From positions 124,001-188,000 of the forward strand of contig JAIUPQ010000004.1 of NCBI GenBank assembly GCA_020161145.1: DNA of 64,000 bases. Reading direction: 5' to 3'. The notes under the pieces are model-generated. The model was not told the DNA's origin. It was given only the letters and a program-made list of their open reading frames with translations, and made no database searches. Of this stretch, positions 41,200 through 50,760 are shown piece after piece. Every line of letters begins with the position of its first letter. Positions within the stretch are counted from its first letter, which is position 1. A program made the position numbers and the translations under genes. Source of the DNA: Pseudomonadota bacterium. GTDB taxonomy: Bacteria; Pseudomonadota; Gammaproteobacteria; Burkholderiales; Burkholderiaceae_C.

Positions 41200-42155
41200 A
41201 TATCAACCAACCCAACCCCAAGACCCTGGGCAAGGTGGCCGTGCTGATGGGCGGTACCTCGGCCGAGCGGCCGGTCTCGCTGATGTCCGGCCCCGGTGTG
41301 CTGGAGGCGCTGCGCAGCCTGGGCGTGGACGCGCATGCGTTCGACCCGGCCGAGCGCGCGCTGGACGAACTCCAGCGCGAGGGCTTTGCCCGCGCCTTCA
41401 TCGCGCTGCATGGGCGCGGCGGCGAGGACGGCACCGTGCAGGGTGCGCTGGAGCTGCTGGGCATCCCCTACACCGGCTCGGGCGTCATGGCCTCGGCGCT
41501 GGCCATGGACAAGGTCATGACCAAGCGCATCTGGCAGTTCGAGGGCCTGCCCACGCCGCCGTGGCGGCTGGTGCGCGCCGACGCGCCGCGCGCGGCGCAC
41601 ATGGCGCTGCCCGACGAGCTGGGCCTGCCGCTCATCGTCAAGCCGGTGCGCGAGGGCTCGTCGTTCGGCGTCAGCAAGGTGGCCGGCTACAGCGACGTGG
41701 CGGCCGCCGTGGCCACCGCGGCCGCATTCGATGCCGAGGTGTTGTGCGAGACCTGCATCGTCGGCGAAGAGGTCACCTGCCCGGTGCTGGGCCAGGGCGA
41801 CGACGCCGTCGCGCTGCCGGTGATCCGCATCGGCGCGCCCGAGGGCAACTACGACTTCGAGCACAAATACGTCAGCAACGACACGGTCTACGAGATCTTG
41901 AAGGACAGCGCCGAGACGCGCGAGATCCAGCGCCTGACGCTGGCCGCCTACCGGCTGCTGGGCTGCCGGGGCTGGGGTCGGGCCGATCTGATGATCCGCG
42001 CCGCCGACCGGCAGCCCTTCCTGCTGGAGATGAACACCTCGCCGGGCATGACCAGCCACTCGCTGGTGCCCAAGAGCGCCGCCCACATCGGGCTGGCCTA
42101 CCCCCAGCTGTGCCTGCATCTGCTGGCCGGCGCCACGCTGGATCGCGCCCGATGA
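41196..42155 (+). CDS. ddl: D-alanine-D-alanine ligase
   Basis: Ddl makes the D-Ala-D-Ala dipeptide used by MurF. The 319-residue ATP-grasp protein has [17 protein letters not shown] (near 9), [14 protein letters not shown] (near 68), [14 protein letters not shown] (near 148) and [17 protein letters not shown] (near 276). The length and the dcw location fit DdlB. It overlaps murC and ftsQ by 4 nt each. Confidence 0.96.
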   Translation: MNINQPNPKTLGKVAVLMGGTSAERPVSLMSGPGVLEALRSLGVDAHAFDPAERALDELQREGFARAFIALHGRGGEDGTVQGALELLGIPYTGSGVMASALAMDKVMTKRIWQFEGLPTPPWRLVRADAPRAAHMALPDELGLPLIVKPVREGSSFGVSKVAGYSDVAAAVATAAAFDAEVLCETCIVGEEVTCPVLGQGDDAVALPVIRIGAPEGNYDFEHKYVSNDTVYEILKDSAETREIQRLTLAAYRLLGCRGWGRADLMIRAADRQPFLLEMNTSPGMTSHSLVPKSAAHIGLAYPQLCLHLLAGATLDRAR

Positions 42156-42976
42156 GCCTGGCCACCCGCCTCGACCGCCGCGCCCGCGCCGGGGTGCCGC
42201 CGCCGGTGGCCGTGCCGCTGCCGCTGGACGTGCGCGCCATGCAGGCCGCCACGCGACTGGTGTGGGTCGGCCTGGTGCTGCTGCTGCTGGCGGGTGGTCT
42301 GCTGTGGCTGGCGCAGCGGCCGGCCATGACCATCAGCCGCATCAGCCTGCAGGGCGACCATGCCCACTTGTCGCGCACCGAGGTGCTGACCAGCGTGGTG
42401 CCGCAGCTCAAGGGCCAGTTCCTGACCATGAACCTGGCCGCCGCCCAGGCGGCCTTTGAAGGCCTGCCCTGGGTGCGCCGCGCCGAGGTGCGCCGCGTCT
42501 GGCCGGGCCGGCTGGTGGTCACGCTGCAGGAGCATGTGCCGGTGGCGCTGTGGCAGCAGGGCGAGGACGAGCAGGGCGGCGACGAAAAACTGGTCAACAG
42601 CCAGGGCGAGATCTTCGACGCCAACCTGGGTGAACTCAGCGAGGAAGACCTGCCGGTGCTGGAGGGCCCGACGGCCGAGTCGGCGCGGCTGCTGGCCACC
42701 TGGCAGCGGCTGGCGCCGCTGTTCGGGCCGCTGGGCGACGAGCTGGTGCGGCTGCGGCTGTCGGATCGGGGCTCGTGGCTGGCGGTGCTGGCCAGTGGGG
42801 CCCAGGTGCAACTGGGGCGCGGTGAGGCCGAGGTGTTGACCGCGCGCGCGGCCCGCTTCGTGGCCACCGTGGGGGCGGCGGTGGCGCGCCAGCAGGCGGC
42901 GGGCTGGGCCAGTGCCGATTTGCGGCACGCCGACGGGTATGCGTTGCGGTTCAAGGCCGCAGCAAGGGTGGAGTGA
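42152..42976 (+). CDS. ftsQ: Cell division protein FtsQ
   Basis: FtsQ is a bitopic divisome protein that links early and late division proteins. The 274-residue product has one membrane helix at about 36-54 ([17 protein letters not shown]), a POTRA domain with [18 protein letters not shown] (near 61), and a beta domain. The start overlaps the ddl stop (ATGA). ftsA begins 7 nt downstream. Confidence 0.94.
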   Translation: MSLATRLDRRARAGVPPPVAVPLPLDVRAMQAATRLVWVGLVLLLLAGGLLWLAQRPAMTISRISLQGDHAHLSRTEVLTSVVPQLKGQFLTMNLAAAQAAFEGLPWVRRAEVRRVWPGRLVVTLQEHVPVALWQQGEDEQGGDEKLVNSQGEIFDANLGELSEEDLPVLEGPTAESARLLATWQRLAPLFGPLGDELVRLRLSDRGSWLAVLASGAQVQLGRGEAEVLTARAARFVATVGAAVARQQAAGWASADLRHADGYALRFKAAARVE

Positions 42977-42983
42977 GGGCAAG

Positions 42984-44213
42984 ATGGCAAGGGAATACAA
43001 GGATCTGGTCGTCGGCCTGGACATCGGCACCGCCAAGGTGATGGTGGTGGTGGCCGAGGTGGTGGGGGGCGAGCTGCGGGTGGCCGGGCTGGGGCTGGCG
43101 GCCTCGCACGGGCTCAAGCGCGGCGTGGTGGTCAACATCGACGCCACCGTGCAGAGCATCCAGCAGGCGCTCAAAGAGGCCGAGATGATGGCCGCCTGCA
43201 AGATCGAGCGGGTCTACACCGGCATCAGCGGTGGTCACATCCGGGGCCAGAACTCCACCGGCATGGTCATCGTGCGCGACAACCGCGAGGTCACGCCCAC
43301 CGACGTGGCCCGCGTCATCGAGACGGCCAAGGCCATCAACATCCCCAACGACCAGCGGCTGCTGCTGGTGGAGTCGCAGGAATTCATCATCGACGGCCAC
43401 GAGGTCAAAGAGCCCATCGGCATGAGCGGCTCGCGGCTGGAGGTCAAGGTGCACATCGCCACCGGCGCCCAGAGCGCGGCCGAGAACATCATCAAATGCG
43501 TGCGCCGCTGCGGGCTGGAGGTGGAGCAGCTGGCGCTGGCGCCCACCGCCTCGGCCGCCGCGGTGCTGACGGCAGACGAGAAAGAGCTGGGCGTGGCCGT
43601 GGTGGACATCGGCGCCGGCACCACCGACGTGGCCATCTTCACCGGCGGGGCCATCCGCCACACGGCCGTGATTCCCATCGCGGGCGACCTCATCACCAGC
43701 GACATTGCCATGGCGCTGCGCACCCCCACCAAGGACGCCGAGGAGATCAAGGTCGATCACGGCGTGGCCAAGCAGCTGCTGGCCGATGCGCACGAGCAGG
43801 TGGAAGTGCCCGGCCTGGGCGACCGTGCGCCGCGCATGCTGTCGCGCCAGGCGCTGGCCGGCGTCATCGAGCCGCGCGTCGAAGAGATCTTCTCGCTGGT
43901 GCACCAGGTCATCCGCGAGTCGGGCTACGAAGAGCTGCTGTCCAGCGGCATCGTGCTCACCGGCGGCTCGGCGCTGATGCCGGGCATGGTCGAGCTGGGC
44001 GAGGACATCTTTCTCAAACCGGTGCGCAAGGGGCTGCCGCAATACGGCGGCACCTTGAGCGACATGGTGGCCAACCCGCGTGCGGCCACCGTCATGGGCT
44101 TGCTGGACGAGGCCCGTTTCGCCCACGCGCGCGGCCGCCGCGCCGCGCTGCAGGCGGGCACGGCCGCCACCTTTTTCGGCCGGGCGCGCGATTGGCTGCT
44201 CGGCAATTTCTGA
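42984..44213 (+). CDS. ftsA: Cell division protein FtsA
   Basis: FtsA is the actin-like protein that tethers FtsZ to the membrane. The 409-residue protein has the ATPase phosphate loop VGLDIGTAKVMVVVAE (near 9), VVDIGAGTTDVAIF (near 204), and a C-terminal amphipathic helix (ARDWLLGNF) for membrane binding. The ATG at 42984 is preceded by GAGGG at 42975-42979; an earlier in-frame start lies inside ftsQ. Confidence 0.96.
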   Translation: MAREYKDLVVGLDIGTAKVMVVVAEVVGGELRVAGLGLAASHGLKRGVVVNIDATVQSIQQALKEAEMMAACKIERVYTGISGGHIRGQNSTGMVIVRDNREVTPTDVARVIETAKAINIPNDQRLLLVESQEFIIDGHEVKEPIGMSGSRLEVKVHIATGAQSAAENIIKCVRRCGLEVEQLALAPTASAAAVLTADEKELGVAVVDIGAGTTDVAIFTGGAIRHTAVIPIAGDLITSDIAMALRTPTKDAEEIKVDHGVAKQLLADAHEQVEVPGLGDRAPRMLSRQALAGVIEPRVEEIFSLVHQVIRESGYEELLSSGIVLTGGSALMPGMVELGEDIFLKPVRKGLPQYGGTLSDMVANPRAATVMGLLDEARFAHARGRRAALQAGTAATFFGRARDWLLGNF

Positions 44214-44294
44214 CCTTCACCGCACCTTCAGTTTTCTTTCGTTCTTTTCTTTTTTTCACGCACGGCAACTGCGACTTTCTCCAAGGAGACCATC
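44214..44294 (+). promoter_or_regulatory. ftsA-ftsZ spacer with pyrimidine-rich tract and strong ribosome binding site
   Basis: This 81-nt gap is the largest between translated genes within the cluster. The first half is a run of pyrimidines, mostly T (about 44229-44260). AAGGAG at 44283-44288, six bases before the ftsZ ATG, is the strongest Shine-Dalgarno site in the cluster. No hairpin precedes the T-rich tract, so it is not a terminator by the usual rule; it may increase ftsZ translation. Confidence 0.5.
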
Positions 44295-45554
44295 ATGGGC
44301 ATCGAGATGATTGAACAATTCGACCAAGGCACACAAATCAAGGTCATCGGCGTGGGCGGCGGCGGCGGCAACGCCGTCGAGCACATGATGAGCCAGGGCG
44401 TGCAGGGCGTGGAGTTCATCTGCGCCAACACCGACGCCCAGGCACTCGCCCGCAGCGAGGCCGGGCAACTGGTGCAACTGGGCCATTCGGGCCTGGGCGC
44501 CGGCTCCAAGCCCGAGATCGGCAAGCAAGCCGGCGAAGAGGCGGTGGAGACCATCAAGAACGCCATCGCGGGCGCGCACATGCTGTTCATCACGGCCGGC
44601 ATGGGTGGGGGCACCGGCACGGGTGCGGCGCCCGTCATCGCCCGCGTGGCGCGGGAGATGGGCATCCTCACCGTGGGCGTGGTCACCAAACCCTTCGAAT
44701 TTGAAGGCGGCCGCCGCTGCAAGCAGGCCGACGCCGGCGTGGCCGAGCTGGAGGCCAATGTGGACAGCCTCATCGTCGTGCTCAACGAGAAGCTGCTCGA
44801 GGTGCTGGGCGACGACGTGACGCAGGACCAGGCCTTTGGCCATGCCAACGACGTGCTCAAGAACGCCGTGGGCGGCATCAGCGACATCATCCACCGCGAC
44901 GCCTTCATCAACGTGGACTTCGAAGACGTCAAGACGGTGATGAGCGAGCCGGGCAAGGCCATGATGGGCACCGCCTCGGCCAGCGGCCCCGATCGCGCCA
45001 AGAAGGCGGCCGAGGGCGCCGTGGCCTGCCCGCTGCTGGAGGGGATCGACCTGTCCGGCGCGCGCGGCGTGCTGGTGCTGATCGCTGCGTCGCGTGGCAG
45101 CTTCAAGCTGATGGAGTCGCGCACGGCCATGAACGCCATCCGCACCTACGCCGCCGAAGACGCCCACGTCATCTACGGCGCGGCCTACGACGAAAGCCTG
45201 GGCGACCAGATGCGCGTCACCGTCATCGCCACCGGCCTGTCGGGCGCGGCCCGCCGCCAGCAGCCGCCGCTGACCGTGGTACAGACCACGCCCATGGAGC
45301 AGGCGATGCGCCGCACCGGCACCGACAACCTGCCGGTGGGCGCCGCCGGCATGGGTGGCCTGGGTGCCATGGCCGCCATGGGCTCGCCCATGGGCGAGGC
45401 GCGCGGTGGCCTGCCCACCAGCTACGCCGAGTACGACCAGCCCAAGGTCTGGCGCTCGGGCCGCACCCACGCGGCGGCCAAGGTCGAGGCGCTGTCCAGC
45501 AACGGCATGGATGAGATCGAGATTCCGGCCTTTCTGCGTCGTCAGGCCGACTGA
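44295..45554 (+). CDS. ftsZ: Cell division GTPase FtsZ
   Basis: FtsZ is the tubulin-like GTPase that forms the division ring. The 419-residue protein has the tubulin signature GGGTGTG (104-110), the T7-type NVDFEDVKTVM region (near 210), a linker of about 90 residues that is rich in glycine, alanine and methionine, and the conserved C-terminal tail DEIEIPAFLRRQ that binds FtsA. It is the last gene of the cluster; lpxC, often found after it, is not present here. Confidence 0.97.
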   Translation: MGIEMIEQFDQGTQIKVIGVGGGGGNAVEHMMSQGVQGVEFICANTDAQALARSEAGQLVQLGHSGLGAGSKPEIGKQAGEEAVETIKNAIAGAHMLFITAGMGGGTGTGAAPVIARVAREMGILTVGVVTKPFEFEGGRRCKQADAGVAELEANVDSLIVVLNEKLLEVLGDDVTQDQAFGHANDVLKNAVGGISDIIHRDAFINVDFEDVKTVMSEPGKAMMGTASASGPDRAKKAAEGAVACPLLEGIDLSGARGVLVLIAASRGSFKLMESRTAMNAIRTYAAEDAHVIYGAAYDESLGDQMRVTVIATGLSGAARRQQPPLTVVQTTPMEQAMRRTGTDNLPVGAAGMGGLGAMAAMGSPMGEARGGLPTSYAEYDQPKVWRSGRTHAAAKVEALSSNGMDEIEIPAFLRRQAD

Positions 45555-45560
45555 CGAAAC

Positions 45561-45798
45561 CACCCCCTACGTGATCACAGATCAGCCTTGCAGGCCGCGT
45601 CGCAGCGAGGACGCTGCGACTCTTCGCCAGGCACGCCCTGTCCGCAGGGACAGGGCCTGTCCGGGCTCAGCCCCCTCAAGGGGGCCGAACGGGACGGACA
45701 AACAGTCCCTGCGGACTGTTTGCCGCCAGTGAGGGCCAGCCGGCATGCAAGCCGGCTGGCACTGCCAGTGGACCGGCGAAGCCGGATCCACGGCAGTC
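45561..45798. repeat. Expanded hairpin island (copy D of the intergenic repeat) downstream of ftsZ
   Basis: This region is most of the 302-bp gap between ftsZ and the DUF2062 gene. It is the family repeat (CACCCCCTAC start, GCCCCCTCAAGGGGGC at 45670-45685, the CCGGC-GAA-GCCGG end) with two blocks inserted. The inserted blocks contain four strong hairpins: 9 bp with loop AGGA (45599-45620), 9 bp with loop GCAG (45635-45656), 10 bp with loop CTGC (45699-45722) and 10 bp with loop ATGCAA (45735-45760). No ORF of note was seen. It lies between convergent genes. Confidence 0.85.
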
Positions 45799-45856
45799 GC
45801 TGGGCTGGGTGGTGGCGTGCGTGGGGGTGAGCGTGATAGGGCAAGAACCGTGCGTT

Positions 45857-46381
45857 TCAGCGCGCCTGCCGCCGCCGCCGCCGCTGCCAGTGCACCCGCA
45901 GCGCCCAGGTCCAGGAGATGGTGAAGTAGACCAGCACCCCGGCGCTGCTGGCCAGCACGGCCAGGCCCAGCACCAGCGGCTTGCCCACGCCGGTGACGGT
46001 GGCCCGCCACTGCTGCCACCAGCTCAGGTCGGGTGGTGGCGCGGGCAGCGCCTGGGGTGGCGGCGTCTGGGGTTCGCCCAGCAGCGCGTTGCCCAGCCGC
46101 CAGGCGGCGTAGTAGACGGGGGCGAAGGTCACCGGGTTGGTCACCAGCGTGCTGGCGACGGCAGCGGGCACGTTGGCGCGCAGCAGCACGGCAGCGGCCA
46201 CGGACATGGGGATTTGCGCCACCGGAATCAGCAGGCCGAAGAACAGGCCCAGGGCCACGCCCAGCGCCAGCGCGCGTCGGCGCAAATGCCACAGGCCGGG
46301 CTCGAACAAGCGCGGCCCCAGCCAGCGCAGCCAGCGGTTGGCGGCGAGCTGCTCGCGCGTGGGCACGAAGCGCTTGATCAT
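45857..46381 (-). CDS. DUF2062 domain-containing membrane protein
   Basis: This 174-residue protein has two or three membrane segments, including LGVALGLFFGLLIPVAQIPMS (near 40) with the DUF2062 features NPVTFAPVYYAAW (near 81), and an arginine-rich C-terminus. The function is unknown. Its start overlaps the recJ stop by 4 nt, so it is the downstream gene of an RpfE-recJ-DUF2062 operon on this strand. Confidence 0.85.
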   Translation of the reverse strand: MIKRFVPTREQLAANRWLRWLGPRLFEPGLWHLRRRALALGVALGLFFGLLIPVAQIPMSVAAAVLLRANVPAAVASTLVTNPVTFAPVYYAAWRLGNALLGEPQTPPPQALPAPPPDLSWWQQWRATVTGVGKPLVLGLAVLASSAGVLVYFTISWTWALRVHWQRRRRRQAR

Positions 46382-48078
46382 GAGGCGGCGGCCTCGACCA
46401 CCATCTGCAGCCGCTGCTGGCCCTGGAATTCATCCAGGCTGATGCGGTAGGCCAGCCGCACGCGCTCGGGCAGCGGTTCGGTGTGGCCGAACCAGATGGC
46501 GTCGCGCAACTGCCCGGCGTGGCGCACGCGCAGCTTGAGGTGGCGCTCACCCACCAGGCGCTGGCCGATGACCTGAACCTCGTCGCAAAAAACCGGCGCG
46601 TCAAAGCCGTTGCCCCAGACCTGGGCGTCGAGTTCGGCCACGGTGGCGGGCGTCCAGTACTCGGGGGCCAGTGGTCCGTCGGTCAGCACGCGCCGCGCCA
46701 GCGTCTCGGGCGCCAGCCATTCGGCAGCCACCTGCTGGATGGCGGCGGTGAAGGTGGCCAGGTCGGCCTCGGCCAGCGTGCAGCCGGCGGCCATGGCATG
46801 GCCGCCGAACTTGACGAGCACGCCGGGGTGGCGCTTGGCCACCAGGTCCAGCGCGTCGCGCAGGTGAAAGCCGGCGATGGAGCGACCCGAGCCCTTGAGC
46901 GCGCCGTCCTGCCCGCGTGCGAAGACGAAGGTGGGCCGGTGCAGCCGCTCCTTGACGCGGCCGGCGACGATGCCCACCACGCCTTCGTGGAAGGTGGGGT
47001 CGAACAGCACCACGGCGGGGCTGTCGCCGCCGGCGTCCAGCCTGGCCAGCTGGGCCTCGGCGGCGTCCTTCATGCCGGCCTCGACGCTGCGGCGCTCGCG
47101 GTTGATGACGTCCAGTTGCGCGGCCAGCGCCGTGGCCTCGCCCGCATCGTCGGTGAGCAGGCAGGCGATGCCCAGCCGCATGTCGGCCAGGCGGCCGGCG
47201 GCGTTCAGGCGCGGGCCCAGCGCAAAGCCGAAATCGGCGGCGCTGGCGCGCGCGGCCTGCCGGCCGGCGGCGCCGAACAGTGCGGCCACGCCCGGTTGCA
47301 TGTGGCCGGCGCGGATGCGCCGCAGGCCTTGCGCCACCAGGCGGCGGTTGTTGTCGTCGAGCCGGGCCACGTCGGCCACGGTGCCCAGGGCAACCAGGTC
47401 GAGCAGGTCGTCGAGCCGCACCGGCGCGGCCAGTGCGCCGGCGTCGCGCAGCCGCGCACGCAGCGCCAGCAGCACGTAGAACATCACGCCCACGCCGGCC
47501 AGCGCCTTGCTCTCGAACCCGCAGCCCGGCTGGTTGGGGTTGACGATGGCCTGGGCCTCGGGCAGCGGGCCTTCGGCCGGCAGGTGGTGGTCGGTGATCA
47601 GCACCTGCAGGCCGCGCGCGCGGGCATGGGTCACGCCGGCATGGCTGGCGATGCCGTTGTCCACGGTGACCAGCAGCTCGGCGGCGCCGCTGGCCAGGGC
47701 CAGGTCAACGATGGCCGGCGTCAGGCCATAGCCGTGCACGGCGCGGTCGGGCACCACGTAGCGCAGCCGATCGGGGGCAAAGCCCAGCCGGGCCAGGCCG
47801 CGCAGCGCCACGGCGCAGGCGGTGGCGCCGTCGCAGTCGTAGTCGGCCACCACGCAGACGGTGTGGTCGGCGTCGCGGGCGGCGTGCAGCAGGGCGGCGG
47901 CCTCGGCCGTGCCTTTGAGGGTGGCCGGTGCCAGCAGATGGGCCAGGGCGTCGTCCAGTTGGGCGGTGTGCTGCACGCCCCTGGCGGCAAACAGCCGCGC
48001 CAGCAAGGGGGGCACACCGCCTTGCTCCAGGGCGAACGCGGTGCGCGGGTTGGGGTCGCGGGCCAGCAAGGTGGTCAT
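46378..48078 (-). CDS. recJ: Single-stranded DNA 5'-3' exonuclease RecJ
   Basis: RecJ degrades single-stranded DNA in the RecF recombination and mismatch repair pathways. The 566-residue protein has the DHH phosphoesterase motifs VVADYDCDGATAC (near 75), ITDHHLP (near 160), and the DHHA1 part with GGHAMAAG (near 425). The ATG at 48078 is chosen because it gives the usual start, whereas a much longer frame runs back through the neighbouring gene. It overlaps the genes on both sides by 4 nt. Confidence 0.95.
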   Translation of the reverse strand: MTTLLARDPNPRTAFALEQGGVPPLLARLFAARGVQHTAQLDDALAHLLAPATLKGTAEAAALLHAARDADHTVCVVADYDCDGATACAVALRGLARLGFAPDRLRYVVPDRAVHGYGLTPAIVDLALASGAAELLVTVDNGIASHAGVTHARARGLQVLITDHHLPAEGPLPEAQAIVNPNQPGCGFESKALAGVGVMFYVLLALRARLRDAGALAAPVRLDDLLDLVALGTVADVARLDDNNRRLVAQGLRRIRAGHMQPGVAALFGAAGRQAARASAADFGFALGPRLNAAGRLADMRLGIACLLTDDAGEATALAAQLDVINRERRSVEAGMKDAAEAQLARLDAGGDSPAVVLFDPTFHEGVVGIVAGRVKERLHRPTFVFARGQDGALKGSGRSIAGFHLRDALDLVAKRHPGVLVKFGGHAMAAGCTLAEADLATFTAAIQQVAAEWLAPETLARRVLTDGPLAPEYWTPATVAELDAQVWGNGFDAPVFCDEVQVIGQRLVGERHLKLRVRHAGQLRDAIWFGHTEPLPERVRLAYRISLDEFQGQQRLQMVVEAAAS

Positions 48079-48977
48079 AGCGTGGTCAGCAGTTGGGTCA
48101 GCGGCGTGCGCGGCGGCCGCAGGGCGGTCAGCAGGCGTTGCCAGGGTGAGGGCGGTGGCGCCGGGATGAGGCTGACGGCGCTGCGCTCGCCACACAGGGT
48201 CAGCGTGGCCTGGGGCGGCAGCGCCGCGATGGGGCCGGCGTCCAGCGCCACCCAGGCGGCGCACCAGGCGGTGAAGTCGTTGGCCAGCGCGGGGTCGGTG
48301 AGGCGCTCGTCCAGCAAGGGCTGGGGTGTGGCGGCCACGGCAGCGGGTGCGCCGGTGCCGCTGAGCCACACGGAGTTGACGGGCGCCAGGCCCGCCGCCT
48401 CGCGCGCGGCGTTGACGGGGTGGGTGTGCAGCAGCATCTGCATCTCGGCCTGCAGGCGACGCACCGGGCGCGCGGCGGGCGGGGCGTTGAGCCAGGGGTC
48501 CACGTTGCGGCCGGCGGCGCGCGTCAGTGCGGCGGTGGGCAACTGGGCCAGGCTGGGGTGGGCCAGCCGCCAGCGGGTGGGGGTGTCGGCGCTCAGCCGC
48601 CAGTCGCCGTCGCACAGGGTTTGCAGCGTGGCCAACAGCGCCAGCGCGTCGTCGGGCGCCAGCGCCAGCAGCGCGGGGGGCAGCAAGGTGACCTGGTCGG
48701 CACCGGCCTGCCAGTGCACGGGGGTAAGCCAGCCGCAGGGCTCGGCCTGGCCTTCGGCGGCGAAGGGCAGCAGCCCGTCTACCAGCGGCCAGCCGCGCGC
48801 CCGGGCCAGCATGCGCTCATGCGGGGGTGAGAGGCTGAGCAGGTCGCCCTCGTCGCGTGCCAGCCGCGCCCGGGCCAGCCGCGCGGCGGTGTGCGGCAGC
48901 GGCGGCAACTGGCCCAGTGCCGGCGCGAAGGCATGCGGCGCGGCAAAGGCGATGACGAGGTGGTCGGCGGCGCTCAA
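48075..48977 (-). CDS. RpfE-type / phosphoglycerate mutase-like conserved protein
   Basis: This protein of about 300 residues belongs to a conserved family often annotated as RpfE-type regulator or phosphoglycerate mutase-like, found beside recJ in Xanthomonas and Burkholderiales. I see no catalytic motif that would prove mutase activity. The start is uncertain: TTG at 48977 (SAADHLVIAFAAP) is used, while another TTG at 49049 would add 24 residues. Its stop overlaps the recJ start by 4 nt. Confidence 0.72.
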   Translation of the reverse strand: MSAADHLVIAFAAPHAFAPALGQLPPLPHTAARLARARLARDEGDLLSLSPPHERMLARARGWPLVDGLLPFAAEGQAEPCGWLTPVHWQAGADQVTLLPPALLALAPDDALALLATLQTLCDGDWRLSADTPTRWRLAHPSLAQLPTAALTRAAGRNVDPWLNAPPAARPVRRLQAEMQMLLHTHPVNAAREAAGLAPVNSVWLSGTGAPAAVAATPQPLLDERLTDPALANDFTAWCAAWVALDAGPIAALPPQATLTLCGERSAVSLIPAPPPSPWQRLLTALRPPRTPLTQLLTTL

Positions 48978-49102
48978 TCGGGCGAGGTAAGGGGGGCAAT
49001 TGCCGCTGTTCCTGGGGCAATGGCCTTGCGGTCTGCGGGGATGATCCAAGACCTCTTTTTTGAAATGGGTTTCATTCTTGATTGCCGAGGGAACAGAACG
49101 TC

Positions 49103-50719
49103 ATGCGCCATAACCAGCCCACCAACACCCATGAGTACATCCTGCCGCCGGACCAGACGCTGGTCTCCGTCACCGACCTGAAGGGCCGTATTGTCTATTG
49201 CAACCAGGCCTTCATCGAGGCCAGCGGCTACAGGCAGGCGGAGTTGCTGGGCCAGCCCCACAACCTCGTGCGCCACCCCGATATGCCGCAGGAGGCGTTT
49301 CGCGATCTGTGGGCCACGCTGTCCTCGAACCGGCCCTGGAGCGCCCTGGTCAAGAACCGGCGCAAGGACGGCGGCTTTTATTGGGTCAAGGCCCATGCCG
49401 TGCCCATGCGTGAGGGCGACCAGGTGGTTGGCTACCTGTCGGTGCGCACGGCACCGGCGCGTGAGGCCGTGCACCGGGCGGCCGCCCTCTACGCCGCCAT
49501 GCTGGCGCAGGAGCAAGCCGGCCGGCTGCAACTGGTGCTGCGTGGCGGGGAGGTGCGGTCGCTGACGCTGGCTGGCCGGCTGCGGGCGATGCGCCGGCAG
49601 TCGCAGACGGCGCTGGGCGGTTCGCTGCGCGCGGGGTCGCTGGGGGCCACGGTGGGCCTGTCGCTGGTGGCCGGCAAGCTCCTGCCCTGGGGTGGGGCGC
49701 TGGCCGTGGCGATGCCGGCGGCGCTGGCGCTGGGGCTGTTGGTGCAGCGCGTGGAAGAGCGGCGCGCACTGGCCGTGGCCGCCGATGCGGTGCGGCTGGC
49801 GTCGGGCGACCTGACCCATGAGCCCAAGGTGGATGCGGCGGGGGCGCTGCGGCTGATCCAGGCCTCGCTGGGGCAGTTGGCGGTCAACGCCCGCACCCTG
49901 ATCGGCGACAGCCGCGAGGACATGTTGCAGGTGGCGGCCGCCGCGCGCGACATCGCCCATGGCAACCAGGACTTGTCCCAGCGCACCGACGCGCAGGCCG
50001 GTGCGCTGCACCAGACGATGACGGCCATGGAGCAGATCCGCTCCACCACGCTCCACTGCGCCCAGGCTGCCGAGGAAGGCGTGCGCAAGGCCGACGGCAC
50101 CGACTCGGTGGCGCGCGAGAGCCACCAGGCGGTGCAAGAGGTGGCGCAGGCCATGGCCGGCATCCGGGAGTCGTCTGCACGCATCGGCGAGATCATCCAG
50201 GTGGTCGAGGGCGTGGCCTTCCAGACCAATCTGCTGGCGTTGAACGCGGCGGTGGAGGCGGCCCGCGCCGGCGAGGCCGGCAAGGGCTTTGCCGTGGTGG
50301 CGGCCGAGGTGCGCGCGCTGGCTGCGCGCACCAGCGGCGCCGCGCGCGAGATCAAAAACCTGGTGATGGAGTCGGCCACCCGCGTGGCGCGCGGCGGCCA
50401 GCACAGCGACGAGGCCAGCCGGCGCATGCAAGGGGCGCTGGGCGCCGTGGGCGAGGTGCGCAGCGCGCTGGGCGAGATCAGCGCCGCCGCCGGGCAGCAG
50501 CGCGTGGGCATTGGTGAGGTCAACATCGCCATTGCCGAGCTGGAGGACGTGACGCGCAAGAACGCCGGGCTGGTCGAGCAGCTCGCCGGCACCGCCCAGC
50601 GCCTGGACGAGCAGGTGGCCCAGGCCACGCAGACCATGCGGCTGTTCCGCATCCGCGCCGACGAGCCCTCGATGGTGGGCGACGCGGTGGCCTTGCGGCG
50701 GGCGATGAAAGCGGCCTGA
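49103..50719 (+). CDS. PAS-containing methyl-accepting chemotaxis protein (Aer-like)
   Basis: The 538-residue protein is an Aer-like chemoreceptor. An N-terminal PAS domain (about 10-110: [31 protein letters not shown]) may bind FAD and sense redox state. Two close membrane segments lie at about 165-215, followed by a HAMP-like linker and the signalling domain with the conserved hairpin tip [20 protein letters not shown] (near 370). No CheW-binding pentapeptide or methyl-group tether is obvious at the C-terminus. The ATG at 49103 has GAGGGAA upstream. It stands alone between two unrelated operons. Confidence 0.93.
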   Translation: MRHNQPTNTHEYILPPDQTLVSVTDLKGRIVYCNQAFIEASGYRQAELLGQPHNLVRHPDMPQEAFRDLWATLSSNRPWSALVKNRRKDGGFYWVKAHAVPMREGDQVVGYLSVRTAPAREAVHRAAALYAAMLAQEQAGRLQLVLRGGEVRSLTLAGRLRAMRRQSQTALGGSLRAGSLGATVGLSLVAGKLLPWGGALAVAMPAALALGLLVQRVEERRALAVAADAVRLASGDLTHEPKVDAAGALRLIQASLGQLAVNARTLIGDSREDMLQVAAAARDIAHGNQDLSQRTDAQAGALHQTMTAMEQIRSTTLHCAQAAEEGVRKADGTDSVARESHQAVQEVAQAMAGIRESSARIGEIIQVVEGVAFQTNLLALNAAVEAARAGEAGKGFAVVAAEVRALAARTSGAAREIKNLVMESATRVARGGQHSDEASRRMQGALGAVGEVRSALGEISAAAGQQRVGIGEVNIAIAELEDVTRKNAGLVEQLAGTAQRLDEQVAQATQTMRLFRIRADEPSMVGDAVALRRAMKAA

Positions 50720-50760
50720 GCGCCCCGCGCCACAGGCGGCGCGGGGTAGCATGCGCCCCC

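Noticed and set aside
44214-44260. Intrinsic terminator between ftsA and ftsZ.
   Set aside because: The T-rich tract has no GC-rich hairpin before it, and ftsZ has no obvious separate promoter in the gap.
45561-45798. Possible CRISPR array or small RNA gene at the hairpin island.
   Set aside because: The hairpins differ in sequence from each other and there are no equal repeats with regular spacers, nor cas genes. A small RNA cannot be excluded but no promoter was seen.
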